From NCBI RefSeq assembly GCF_029227915.1, contig NC_079887.1, positions 1 to 64,000 of the forward strand: a DNA stretch of 64,000 bases. The letters are read 5' to 3'. The position numbers and the translations under genes are program-made. The number at the start of each line of letters is the position of its first letter. The first letter of the stretch is position 1. Source of the DNA: Hydractinia symbiolongicarpus. Taxonomy: Eukaryota > Cnidaria > Hydrozoa > Anthoathecata > Hydractiniidae. A model generated the notes under the pieces. The model ran no database searches, was not told where the DNA came from, and saw only the letters and a list, made by a program, of their open reading frames with translations. Positions 14,753 to 26,559 of the stretch are shown in pieces.

Positions 14753-17300
14753 TTAAATTATTATTTCACCACTAAAGCCCATGAGACTTGTAGTTTTTAA
14801 AAATGTTTTCATTTTTGATGAGACGCTGAATAAAAGAAGTTTAATAGCCGGCAAACGAAAACCCGCGACTTCCCGTAAATCCCGGACTCGGCCCGTATAG
14901 TCAAAAGTATACAAAGAAAGTACCCAGGGAGTAAACTCATTTCCCGAACGATTTTTTAAATTAATTTTCACCATTAAAACGCATGAGACTTGTAGTTTTC
15001 AGAAATGTTTTCATTTTTGATGAGACGCTTAATGAAAGTTGTTTAATCGCCGGCAAACAAAAACCCGCAATTTCCCGTAAATCCCGGGCTTGGCCCGTAT
15101 AGTCGAATGTATACAAAGAAAGTACCCTGTGAGTAAACTCATTTCCGAAACGATTTTTTCAATTATCTTTTCACCACTAAAATGCATGAGACTTGCAGTT
15201 TTCAAAAATGTTTTCATTTTGGATGAGAGGCTTAATAAAAGAGGTTTAATCGCCGGCAAACGAAATCCCGCGATTTCCCGTAAATCCCGGGCTTGGCCCG
15301 TATAGTCGAATGTATACAAAGAAAGTACCCAGGGAGTAAACTCATTTCCCGAACGATTTTTTAAATTTTTTTTTCACCACTAAAACGCATGAGACTTGTA
15401 GTTTTCAAAAATGTTTTCATTTTTGATGAGACGCTGAATAAAAGAAGTTTAATCGCCGGTAAACGAAAACCCGCGACTTCCCGTAAATCCCGGACTCGGC
15501 CCGTATAGTCAAAAGTATACAAAGAAAGTACCCGGGGTGTAAACTCATTTCCCGAACGATTTTTTAAATTATTATTTCACCACTAAAGCCCATGAGACTT
15601 GTAGTTTTTAAAAATGTTTTCATTTTTGATGAGACGCTGAATAAAAGAAGTTTAATTGCCGGCAAACGAAAACCCGCGACTTCCCGTAAATCCCGGACTC
15701 GGCCCGTATAGTCAAAAGTATACAAGGAAAGTACCCAGTGAGTAAACTCATTTCCCTAACGAATTCTTTAATTATTTTTTCACCACTAAAACGCATGAGA
15801 CTTGTAGTTTTCAAAAATGTTTTCATTTTTGATGAGACGCTGAATAAAAGAAGTTTAATCGCCGGCAAACGAAAACCTGCGATTTCCCGTAAATCCCGGA
15901 CTCGGCCCGTATAGTCAAAAGTATACAAAGAAAGTACCCAGGGAGTAAACTCATTTCCCAAACGATTATTTAAATTATTATTTCACCACTAAAACGCTTG
16001 AGACTTGTAGTTTTCAAAAATGTTTTTATTTTTGATGAGACGCTGAATAAAAGAAGTTTAATCGCCGGCAAACGAAAACCCGCCATTTCCCGTAAACCCC
16101 GGACTCGGCCCGCATAGTCAAAAGTATACAAAGAAAGTACCCAGGGAGTAAACTCATTTCCCGAACGATTTTTTAAATTATTTTTTCACCACTAAAACGC
16201 ATGAGACTTGTAGTTTTCAAAAATGTTTTCATTTTTGATGAGACGCTGAATAAAAGAAGTTTAATCGCCGGTAAACCACAACCCGCGACTTCCCGTAAAT
16301 CCCGGACTCGGCCCGTATAGTCAAAAGTATACAAAGAAAGTACCCGGGGTGTAAACTCATTTCCCGAACGATTTTTTAAATTATTATTTCACCACTAAAG
16401 CCCATGAGACTTGTAGTTTTTAAAAATGTTTTCATTTTTGATGAGACGCTGAATAAAAGAAGTTTAATTGCCGGCAAACGAAAACCCGCGACTTCCCGTA
16501 AATCCTGGACTCGGCCCGCATAGTCAAAAGTATACAAAGAAAGTACCCAGGGAGTAAACTCATTTCCCGAACGATTTTTTAAATTATTTTTTCACCACTA
16601 AAACGCATGAGACTTCTAGTTTTCAAAAATGTTTTCATTTTTGATGAGACGCTGAATAAAAGAAGTTTAATCGCCAGTAAACGAAAACCCGCGACTTCCC
16701 GTAATTCCCGGACTCGGCCCGTATAGTCAAAAGTATACAAAGAAAGTACCCGGGGTGTAAACTCATTTCCCGAACGATTTTTTAAATTATTATTTCACCA
16801 CTAAAGCCCATGAGACTTGTAGTTTTTAAAAATGTTTTCATTTTTGATGAGACGCTGAATAAAAGAAGTTTAATTGCCGGCAAACGAAAACCCGCGACTT
16901 CCCGTAAATCCCGGACTCGGCCCGTATAGTCAAAAGTATACAAAGAAAGTACCCAGGGAGTAAACTCATTTCCCGAACGATTTTTTAAATTAATTTTCAC
17001 CATTAAAACGCATGAGACTTGTAGTTTTCAGAAATGTTTTCATTTTTGATGAGACGCTTAATGAAAGTTGTTTAATCGCCGGCAAACAAAAACCCGCGAT
17101 TTCCCGTAAATCCCGGGCTTGGCCCGTATAGTCGAATGTATACAAAGAAAGTACCCTGTGAGTAAACTCATTTCCGAAACAATTTTTTCAATTATCTTTT
17201 CACCACTAAAACGCATGAGACTTGCAGTTTTCAAAAATGTTTTCATTTTAGATGAGAGGCTTAATAAAAGAGGTTTAATCGCCGGCAAACGAAATCCCGC
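14753..17300 (-). repeat. 10-mer (2029-bp) higher-order repeat in the left arm
   Basis: A block of monomers starting near 14753 reappears at 16782 with a 2029-bp offset. It includes the variant TTAATTTTCACCATTAAAACG, the monomer GAAAGTTGTTTAATCGCC and the following ATTCGAC-type pair (15029-15319 versus 17058-17288). The second copy ends close to the strand switch. Confidence 0.8.
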
Positions 17301-17570
17301 GATTTCCCGTAAATCCCGGGCTTAGCCCGTATATTCGAATGTATACAAAGAAAGTACCCAGGGAGTAAACTCATTTCCCGAACGATTTTTTAAATTTTTT
17401 TTTCACCACTAAAACGCATGAGACTTGTAGTTTTCAAAAATGTTTTCATTTTTGATGAGACGCTGAATAAAAGAAGTTTAATCGCCGGTAAACGAAAACC
17501 CGCGACTTCCCGTAAATCCCGCACTCGGCCCGTATAGTCAAAAGTATACAAAGAAAGTACCCGGGGTGTA

Positions 17571-17595
17571 AACTCATTTCCCTACAAGTCTCATG
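17571..17595. other. satellite strand-switch (inversion) junction
   Basis: The sequence runs AAACTCATTTCCC, which is minus-orientation satellite, directly into TACAAGTCTCATGCG, which is plus-orientation satellite. In an uninterrupted minus monomer CATTTCCC would continue into GAACGATTTT. In an uninterrupted plus monomer TACAAGTCTC would be preceded by GAAAAC. The break therefore falls at 17582/17583, with at most a one-base overlap (C) shared by both sides. No foreign sequence is inserted. About 51 bp of the monomer is absent at the join. Confidence 0.93.
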
Positions 17596-18036
17596 CGTTT
17601 TAATGGTGAAAATTAATTTAAAAAATCGTTCGGGAAATGAGTTTACTCCCTGGGTACTTTTTTTGTATACTTTTGACTATACGGGCCGAGTCCGGGATTT
17701 ACGGGAAGTCGCGGGTTTTCGTTTGCCGGCAATTTAACTTCTGTTATTCAGCGTCTCATCAAAAATGAAAACATTTCTGAAAACTACAAGTCTCATGCGT
17801 TTTAGTGGTGAAAATTAATTTAAAAAATCGTTCGGGAAATGAGTTTACTCCCTGGGTACTTTCTTTGTATACTTTTGACTATACGGGCCGAGTCCGGGAT
17901 TTACGGGAAGTCGCGGGCTTTCGTTTGCCGGCAATTAAACTTCTTTTATTCAGCGTCTCATCAAAAATGAAAACATTTTTAAAAACTACAAGTCTCATGG
18001 GCTTTAGTGGTGAAATAATAATTTAAAAAATCGTTC
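17583..18036 (+). repeat. palindrome spacer, plus-orientation satellite
   Basis: These 454 bp lie between the strand switch and the point (18037) where the right arm starts to mirror the left arm's inner end. They consist of slightly more than two plus-orientation monomers carrying the GGTGAAAATTAATTT variant. The first has local oddities not seen in its neighbours: TTTTTTTGTATAC instead of TTTCTTTGTATAC, and CAATTTAACTTCTGTTATTC. The spacer would form the unpaired loop if the arms folded. Confidence 0.8.
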
Positions 18037-18799
18037 GGGAAATGAGTTTACACCCCGGGTACTTTCTTTGTATACTTTTGACTATACGGGCCGAGTGCGG
18101 GATTTACGGGAAGTCGCGGGTTTTCGTTTACCGGCGATTAAACTTCTTTTATTCAGCGTCTCATCAAAAATGAAAACATTTTTGAAAACTACAAGTCTCA
18201 TGCGTTTTAGTGGTGAAAAAAAAATTTAAAAAATCGTTCGGGAAATGAGTTTACTCCCTGGGTACTTTCTTTGTATACATTCGAATATACGGGCCAAGCT
18301 CGGGATTTACGGGAAATCGCGGGATTTCGTTTGCCGGCGATTAAACCTCTTTTATTAAGCCTCTCCTCTAAAATGAAAACATTTTTGAAAACTGCAAGTC
18401 TCATGCGTTTTAGTGGTGAAAAGATAATTGAAAAAATTGTTTCGGAAATGAGTTTACTCACAGGGTACTTTCTTTGTATACATTCGACTATACGGGCCAA
18501 GCCCGGGATTTACGGGAAATCGCGGGTTTTTGTTTGCCGGCGATTAAACAACTTTCATTAAGCGTCTCATCAAAAATGAAAACATTTCTGAAAACTACAA
18601 GTCTCATGCGTTTTAATGGTGAAAATTAATTTAAAAAATCGTTCGGGAAATGAGTTTACTCCCTGGGTACTTTCTTTGTATACTTTTGACTATACGGGCC
18701 GAGTCCGGGATTTACGGGAAGTCGCGGGTTTTCGTTTGCCGGCAATTAAACTTCTTTTATTCAGCGTCTCATCAAAAATGAAAACATTTTTAAAAACTA

Positions 18800-21230
18800 C
18801 AAGTCTCATGGGCTTTAGTGGTGAAATAATAATTTAAAAAATCGTTCGGGAAATGAGTTTACACCCCGGGTACTTTCTTTGTATACTTTTGACTATACGG
18901 GCCGAGTCCGGGAATTACGGGAAGTCGCGGGTTTTCGTTTACTGGCGATTAAACTTCTTTTATTCAGCGTCTCATCAAAAATGAAAACATTTTTGAAAAC
19001 TAGAAGTCTCATGCGTTTTAGTGGTGAAAAAATAATTTAAAAAATCGTTCGGGAAATGAGTTTACTCCCTGGGTACTTTCTTTGTATACTTTTGACTATA
19101 CGGGCCGAGTCCGGGATTTACGGGAAGTCGCGGGTTGTGGTTTACCGGCGATTAAACTTCTTTTATTCAGCGTCTCATCAAAAATGAAAACATTTTTGAA
19201 AACTACAAGTCTCATGCGTTTTAGTGGTGAAAAAATAATTTAAAAAATCGTTCGGGAAATGAGTTTACTCCCTGGGTACTTTCTTTGTATACTTTTGACT
19301 ATGCGGGCCGAGTCCGGGGTTTACGGGAAATGGCGGGTTTTCGTTTGCCGGCGATTAAACTTCTTTTATTCAGCGTCTCATCAAAAATAAAAACATTTTT
19401 GAAAACTACAAGTCTCAAGCGCTTTAGTGGTGAAATAATAATTTAAATAATCGTTTGGGAAATGAGTTTACTCCCTGGGTACTTTCTTTGTATACTTTTG
19501 ACTATACGGGCCGAGTCCGGGATTTACGGGAAATCGCAGGTTTTCGTTTGCCGGCGATTAAACTTCTTTTATTCAGCGTCTCATCAAAAATGAAAACATT
19601 TTTGAAAACTACAAGTCTCATGCGTTTTAGTGGTGAAAAAATAATTAAAGAATTCGTTAGGGAAATGAGTTTACTCACTGGGTACTTTCCTTGTATACTT
19701 TTGACTATACGGGCCGAGTCCGGGATTTACGGGAAGTCGCGGGTTTTCGTTTTCCGGCAATTAAACTTCTTTTATTCAGCGTCTCATCAAAAATGAAAAC
19801 ATTTTTAAAAACTACAAGTCTCATGGGCTTTAGTGGTGAAATAATAATTTAAAAAATCGTTCGGGAAATGAGTTTACACCCCGGGTACTTTCTTTGTATA
19901 CTTTTGACTATACGGGCCGAGTCCGGGATTTACGGGAAGTCGCGGGTTTTCGTTTACCGGCGATTAAACTTCTTTTATTCAGCGTCTCATCAAAAATGAA
20001 AACATTTTTAAAAACTACAAGTCTCATGGGCTTTAGTGGTGAAATAATAATTTAAAAAATCGTTCGGGAAATGAGTTTACACCCCGGGTACTTTCTTTGT
20101 ATACTTTTGACTATACGGGCCGAGTCCGGGAATTACGGGAAGTCGCGGGTTTTCGTTTACTGGCGATTAAACTTCTTTTATTCAGCGTCTCATCAAAAAT
20201 GAAAACATTTTTGAAAACTAGAAGTCTCATGCGTTTTAGTGGTGAAAAAATAATTTAAAAAATCGTTCGGGAAATGAGTTTACTCCCTGGGTACTTTCTT
20301 TGTATACTTTTGACTATACGGGCCGAGTCCGGGATTTACGGGAAGTCGCGGGTTGTGGTTTACCGGCGATTAAACTTCTTTTATTCAGCGTCTCATCAAA
20401 AATGAAAACATTTTTGAAAACTACAAGTCTCATGCGTTTTAGTGGTGAAAAAATAATTTAAAAAATCGTTCGGGAAATGAGTTTACTCCCTGGGTACTTT
20501 CTTTGTATACTTTTGACTATGCGGGCCGAGTCCGGGGTTTACGGGAAATGGCGGGTTTTCGTTTGCCGGCGATTAAACTTCTTTTATTCAGCGTCTCATC
20601 AAAAATAAAAACATTTTTGAAAACTACAAGTCTCAAGCGCTTTAGTGGTGAAATAATAATTTAAATAATCGTTTGGGAAATGAGTTTACTCCCTGGGTAC
20701 TTTCTTTGTATACTTTTGACTATACGGGCCGAGTCCGGGATTTACGGGAAATCGCAGGTTTTCGTTTGCCGGCGATTAAACTTCTTTTATTCAGCGTCTC
20801 ATCAAAAATGAAAACATTTTTGAAAACTACAAGTCTCATGCGTTTTAGTGGTGAAAAAATAATTAAAGAATTCGTTAGGGAAATGAGTTTACTCACTGGG
20901 TACTTTCCTTGTATACTTTTGACTATACGGGCCGAGTCCGGGATTTACGGGAAGTCGCGGGTTTTCGTTTTCCGGCAATTAAACTTCTTTTATTCAGCGT
21001 CTCATCAAAAATGAAAACATTTTTAAAAACTACAAGTCTCATGGGCTTTAGTGGTGAAATAATAATTTAAAAAATCGTTCGGGAAATGAGTTTACACCCC
21101 GGGTACTTTCTTTGTATACTTTTGACTATACGGGCCGAGTCCGGGATTTACGGGAAGTCGCGGGTTTTCGTTTACCGGCGATTAAACTTCTTTTATTCAG
21201 CGTCTCATCAAAAATGAAAACATTTTTGAA
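18800..21230 (+). repeat. tandem 6-mer (1218-bp) higher-order duplication
   Basis: Consecutive copies are offset by 1218 bp. Shared variants include GGGAATTACGGG (18911 and about 20129), GTTGTGGTTTACC, TCTCAAGCGCTTTAG, AAAGAATTCGTTAGGG and GTTTTCCGGC. The open frames at 19455 and 20673 are identical. The left arm carries the corresponding block only once (around 15620-16300), so the duplication is specific to the right arm. Confidence 0.88.
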
Positions 21231-23199
21231 AACTACAAGTCTCATGCGTTTTAGTGGTGAAAAAAAAATTTAAAAAATCGTTCGGGAAATGAGTTTACTC
21301 CCTGGGTACTTTCTTTGTATACATTCGACTATACGGGCCAAGCCCGGGATTTACGGGAAATCGCGGGATTTCGTTTGCCGGCGATTAAACCTCTTTTATT
21401 AAGCCTCTCATCCAAAATGAAAACATTTTTGAAAACTGCAAGTCTCATGCGTTTTAGTGGTGAAAAGATAATTGAAAAAATCGTTTCGGAAATGAGTTTA
21501 CTCACAGGGTACTTTCTTTGTATACATTCGACTATACGGGCCAAGCCCGGGATTTACGGGAAATTGCGGGTTTTTGTTTGCCGGCGATTAAACAACTTTC
21601 ATTAAGCGTCTCATCAAAAATGAAAACATTTCTGAAAACTACAAGTCTCATGCGTTTTAATGGTGAAAATTAATTTAAAAAATCGTTCGGGAAATGAGTT
21701 TACTCCCTGGGTACTTTCTTTGTATACTTTTGACTATACGGGCCGAGTCCGGGATTTACGGGAAGTCGCGGGTTTTCGTTTGCCGGCAATTAAACTTCTT
21801 TTATTCAGCGTCTCATCAAAAATGAAAACATTTTTAAAAACTACAAGTCTCATGGGCTTTAGTGGTGAAATAATAATTTAAAAAATCGTTCGGGAAATGA
21901 GTTTACACCCCGGGTACTTTCTTTGTATACTTTTGACTATACGGGCCGAGTCCGGGATTTACGGGAAGTCGCGGGTTTTCGTTTACTGGCGATTAAACTT
22001 CTTTTATTTAGCGTCTCATCAAAAATGAAAACATTTTTGAAAACTACAAGTCTCATGCGTTTTAGTGGTGAAAAAATAATTTAAAAAATTGTTCGGGAAA
22101 TGAGTTTACTCCCTGGGTACTTTCTTTGTATACTTTTGACTATGCGGGCCGAGTCCGGGATTTACGGGAAGTCGCGGGTTTTCGTTTGCCGGCAATTAAA
22201 CTTCTTTTATTCAGCGTCTCATCAAAAATGAAAACATTTTTGAAAACTACAAGTCTCATGCGTTTTAGTGGTGAAAAGATAATTTAAAAAATCGTTTTGG
22301 AAATGAGTTTACTCACAGGGTACTTTCTTTGTATACATTCGACTATACCGGCCAAGCCCGGGGTTTACGGGAAATCGCGGGTTTTCGTTTGCCGGCGATT
22401 AAACCACTTTCATTAAGCGTCTCATCAAAAATGAAAACATTTTTGAAAACTACAAGTCTCATGCGTTTTAGTGGTGAAAAAATAATTTAAAAAATCGTTC
22501 GGGAAATGAGTTTACTCCCTGGGTACTTTCTTTGTATACTTTTGACTATGCGGGCCGAGTCCGGGGTTTACGGGAAATGGCGGGTTTTCGTTTGCCGGCG
22601 ATTAAACTTCTTTTATTCAGCGTCTCATCAAAAATGAAAACATTTTTGAAAACTACAAGTCTCATGCGTTTTAGTGGTGAAAAGATAATTTAAAAAATCG
22701 TTTTGGAAATGAGTTTACTCACAGGGTACTTTCTTTGTATACATTCGACTATACCGGCCAAGCCCGGGGTTTACGGGAAATCGCGGGTTTTCGTTTGCCG
22801 GCGATTACACCACTTTCATTAAGCGTCTCATCAAAAATTAAAACATTTCTGAAAACTACAAGTCTCATGCGTTTTAGTGGTGAAAAATAACTTAAAAAAT
22901 CGTTCTGGAAATGAGTTTACTCCCTGGGTACTTTCTTTTTATACTTTTGACTGTACGGGCCGAGTCCGGGATTTACGGGAAATCGCGGGTTTTCGTTTGC
23001 CGGCGATTAAACTTCATTTATTCAGCGTCTCATCAAAAATGAAAACATTTTTGAAAACTACAAGTCTCATGCGTTTTAGTGGTGAAATAATAATTTAAAA
23101 AATCGTTTAGAAAATGAGTTTACTCCCTGGGTACTTTCTTTGTATACTTTTGACTATACGGGCCGAGTCCAGGATTTACGGGAAATCGCAGGTTTTCGT

Positions 23200-25500
23200 T
23201 TGCCGGCGATTAAACTTCTTTTATTCACCGTCTCATCAAAAATGAAAACATTTTTAAAAACTACAAGTCTCATGCGTTTTAGTGCTGAAAAAATAATTTA
23301 AAAAATCATTCGGAAAATGAGTTTACTCCCTGGGTACTTTCTTTGTATATTTTGACTATGCAGGCCGAGTCCGGGGTTTACGGGAAATGGCGGGTTTTCG
23401 TTTGCCGGCGATTAAACGTCTTTTATTCAGCCTTTCATCAAAAATGAAAACATTTTTGAAAACTACAAGTCTCATGCGTTTTAGTGGTGAAAAAGTAATT
23501 TAAAAAATCGTTCGGGAAATGAGTTTACTCCCTGGGTACTTTCTTTGTATACTTTTGATTATACGGGCCGAGTCCAGGGTTTACGGGAAATGGCGGGTTT
23601 TCGTTTGCCGGCGATTAAACTTCTTTTATTCAGCGTCTCATCAAAAATGAAAACATTTTTAAAAGCTACAAGTCTCATGGGCTTTAATGGTGAAATAATA
23701 ATTGAAAAAATCGTTCGGGAAATGAGTTTACACCCTGAATACTTTCTTTGTATACTTTTGACTATACGGGCCGAGTCCGGGATTTACGGGAAATCGCAGG
23801 TTTTCGTTTGCCGGCGATTAAACTTCTTTCATCCAGCGTCTCATCAAAAATGAAAACATTTTGAAAACTACAAGTCTCATGGGTTTTAGTGGTGAAAAAA
23901 ATAATTTAAAAAGTCGTTCGGAAATGAGTTTACTCCCTGGGTACTTTCTTTGTATACTTTTGATTATACGCACCTAGTCCGGGGTTTACGGGAAATGGCG
24001 GGTTTTCGTTTGCCGGCGATTAAACTTCTTTTATTCAGCGTCTCATCAAAAATGAAAACATTTTTAAAAACTACAAGTCTCATGGGCTTTAGTGGTGAAA
24101 TAATAATTTAAAAAATCGTTCGGGAAATGAGTTTACACCCCGGGTACTTTCTTTGTATACTTTTGACTATACGGGCCGAGTCCGGAATTTACGGGAAGTC
24201 GCGGGTTGTGGTTTACCGGCGATTAAACTTCTTTTATTCAGCGTCTCATCAAAAATGAAAACATTTTTGAAAACTACAAGTCTCATGCGTTTTAGTGGTG
24301 AAAAAATAATTTAAAAAATCGTTCGGGAAATGAGTTTACTCCCTGGGTACTTTCTTTGTATACTTTTGACTATACGGGCCGAGTCCGGGATTTACGGGAA
24401 ATCGCAGGTTTTCGTTTGCCGGCGATTAAACTGCTTTTATTCAGCGTCTCATCAAAAATGAAAACATTCTTGAAAACTACAAGTCTCATGCGTTTTAGTG
24501 GTGAAATAATAATTTAAAAAATCGTTTAGAAAATGAGTTTACTCCCTGGGTACTTTCTTTGTATACTTTTGACTATACGGGCCGAGTCCAGGATTTACGG
24601 GAAATCGCAGGTTTTCGTTTGCCGGCGATTAAACTTCTTTTATTCACCGTCTCATCAAAACTTAAAACATTTTTAAAAACTACAAGTCTCATGCGTTTTA
24701 GTGCTGAAAAAATAATTTAAAAAATCGTTCGGGAAATGAGTTTACTCCCTGGGTACTTTCTTTGTATATTTTGACTATGCGGGCCGAGTCCGGGGTTTAC
24801 GGAAATGGCGGGTTTTCGTTTGCCGGCGATTAAACGTCTTTTATTCAGCCTCTCATCAAAAATGAAAACTTTTTTGAAAACTACAAGTCTCATGCGTTTT
24901 AGTGGTGAAAAAGTAATTTAAAAAATCGTTCGGGAAATGAGTTTACTCCCTGGGTACTTTCTTTGTATACTTTTGATTATACGGGCCGAGTCCAGGGTTT
25001 ACGGGAAATGGCGGGTTTTCGTTTGCCGGCGATTAAACTTCTTTTATTCAGCGTCTCATCAAAAATGAAAACATTTTTAAAAGCTACAAGTCTCATGGGC
25101 TTTAATGGTGAAATAATAATTTAAAAAATCGTTCGGGAAATGAGTTTACACCCTGAATACTTTCTTTGTATACTTTTGACTATACGGGCCGAGTCCGGGA
25201 TTTACGGGAAATCGCAGGTTTTCGTTTGCCGGCGATTAAACTTCTTTCATCCAGCGTCTCATCAAAAATGAAAACATTTTAAAAACTACAAGTCTCATGG
25301 GTTTTAGTGGTGAAAAAAATAATTTAAAAAGTCGTTCGGAAATGAGTTTACTCCCTGGGTACTTTCTTTGTATACTTTTGATTATACGCACCTAGTCCGG
25401 GGTTTACGGGAAATGGCGGGTTTTCGTTTGCCGGCGATTAAACTTCTTTTATTCAGCGTCTCATCAAAAATGAAAACATTTTTGAAAACTACAAGTCTCA
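23200..25500 (+). repeat. 7-mer higher-order duplication in the right arm
   Basis: TATACGCACCTAGTCCGG recurs about 1418 bp apart (CACCTAGTCC at 23971 and 25389), along with TTTAGTGCTGAAAAAATAA, ACCCTGAATACTTTC and CATCCAGCGTCTC variants. It mirrors the left-arm 6-mer block at 10960-13200 but holds one extra monomer. Confidence 0.8.
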
Positions 25501-26559
25501 TGCGTTTTAGTAGTGAAAAGATAATTTAAAAAATCGTTTTGGAAATGAGTTTACTCACAGGGTACTTTCTTTGTATACATTCGACTATACCGGCCAAGCC
25601 CGGGGTTTACGGGAAATCGCGGGTTTTCGTTTGCCGGCGATTAAACCACTTTCATTAAGCGTCTCATCAAAAATTAAAACATTTCTGAAAACTACAAGTC
25701 TCATGCGTTTTAGTGGTGAAAAAATAACTTAAAAAATCGTTTCGGAAATGAGTTTACTCCCTGGGTACTTTCTTTTTATACTTTTGACTATACGGGCCGA
25801 GTCCGGGATTTACGGGAAATCGCGGGTTTTCGTTTGCCGGCTATTAAACTTCTTTTATTCAGCGTCTCATCAAAAATGAAAACATTTTTAAAAACTACAA
25901 GTCTCATGGGCTTTAGTGGTGAAATAATAATTCAAAAAATCGTTTGGGAAATTAGTTTACTCCCTGGGTACTTTCTTTGTATACTTTTGACTATACGGGC
26001 CGAGTCCGGGATTTACGGGAAATCGCAGGTTTTCGTTTGCCTGCGATTAAATTTCTTTTATTCAGCGTTTCATCAAAAATGAAAACATTTTTGAAAACTA
26101 CAAGTCTCATGCGTTTTAGTGGTGAAAAAATAAATTAAAAAATCGTTCGGGAAATTAGTTTACTCCCTGGGTACTATCTTTGTATACTTTTGACTATACG
26201 GGCCAAGCCCGGGATTTACGGGAAATCTCGGGTTTTCGTTTGCCCGCGAATAAACCTCTTTCATTAAGCGTCTCATCAAAAATGAAAACATTTTTGAAAA
26301 CTACAAGTCTCATGCGTTTTAGTGTTGAAAAAATAAATTAAAAAATCGTTCTGGAAATGAGTTTACTCACAGGGTACTTTCTTTGTATACATTCGACTAT
26401 ACCGGCCAAGCCCGGGGTTTACGGGAAATCGCGGGTTTTCGTTTGCCGGCGATTAAACCACTTTCATTAAGCGTCTCATCAAAAATTAAAACATTTCTGA
26501 AAACTACAAGTCTCATGCGTTTTAGTGGTGAAAAAATAACTTAAAAAATCGTTCCGGAA

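Larger units (their letters stand above)
1..17582 (-). repeat. 203-bp satellite array, minus orientation (left arm)
   Basis: About 87 tandem monomers of roughly 203 bp, read as the reverse complement of the array to the right. Each monomer carries recognisable landmarks: CGCATGAGACTTGTAGTTTT, GATGAGACGCT, CGCCGGCAAACGAAAACC, CCCGTAAATCCCGG and GTATACAAAGAAAGTACCC. The period is seen directly, since landmark spacings are 203 or close multiples of it (406, 812, 1015, 1421, 1827). Two monomer families alternate. One has TAGTCAAAAGTATAC with GGACTCGGCCCG. The other has TAGTCGAATGTATAC with GGGCTTGGCCCG. No unique sequence or credible gene interrupts this stretch. The open frames of up to 113 codons change phase at every monomer because 203 is not divisible by 3. 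The array begins before base 1. Confidence 0.97.

Noticed and set aside
1-17582. Hammerhead ribozyme in the monomer (TTGATGAG followed by CGAAAAC on the minus-type strand)
   Set aside because: The first core base is T instead of C, and the sequences next to the core cannot form stem II (GACGC against CAAAC). Several newt, schistosome and cricket satellites do carry hammerheads, so it was worth checking.
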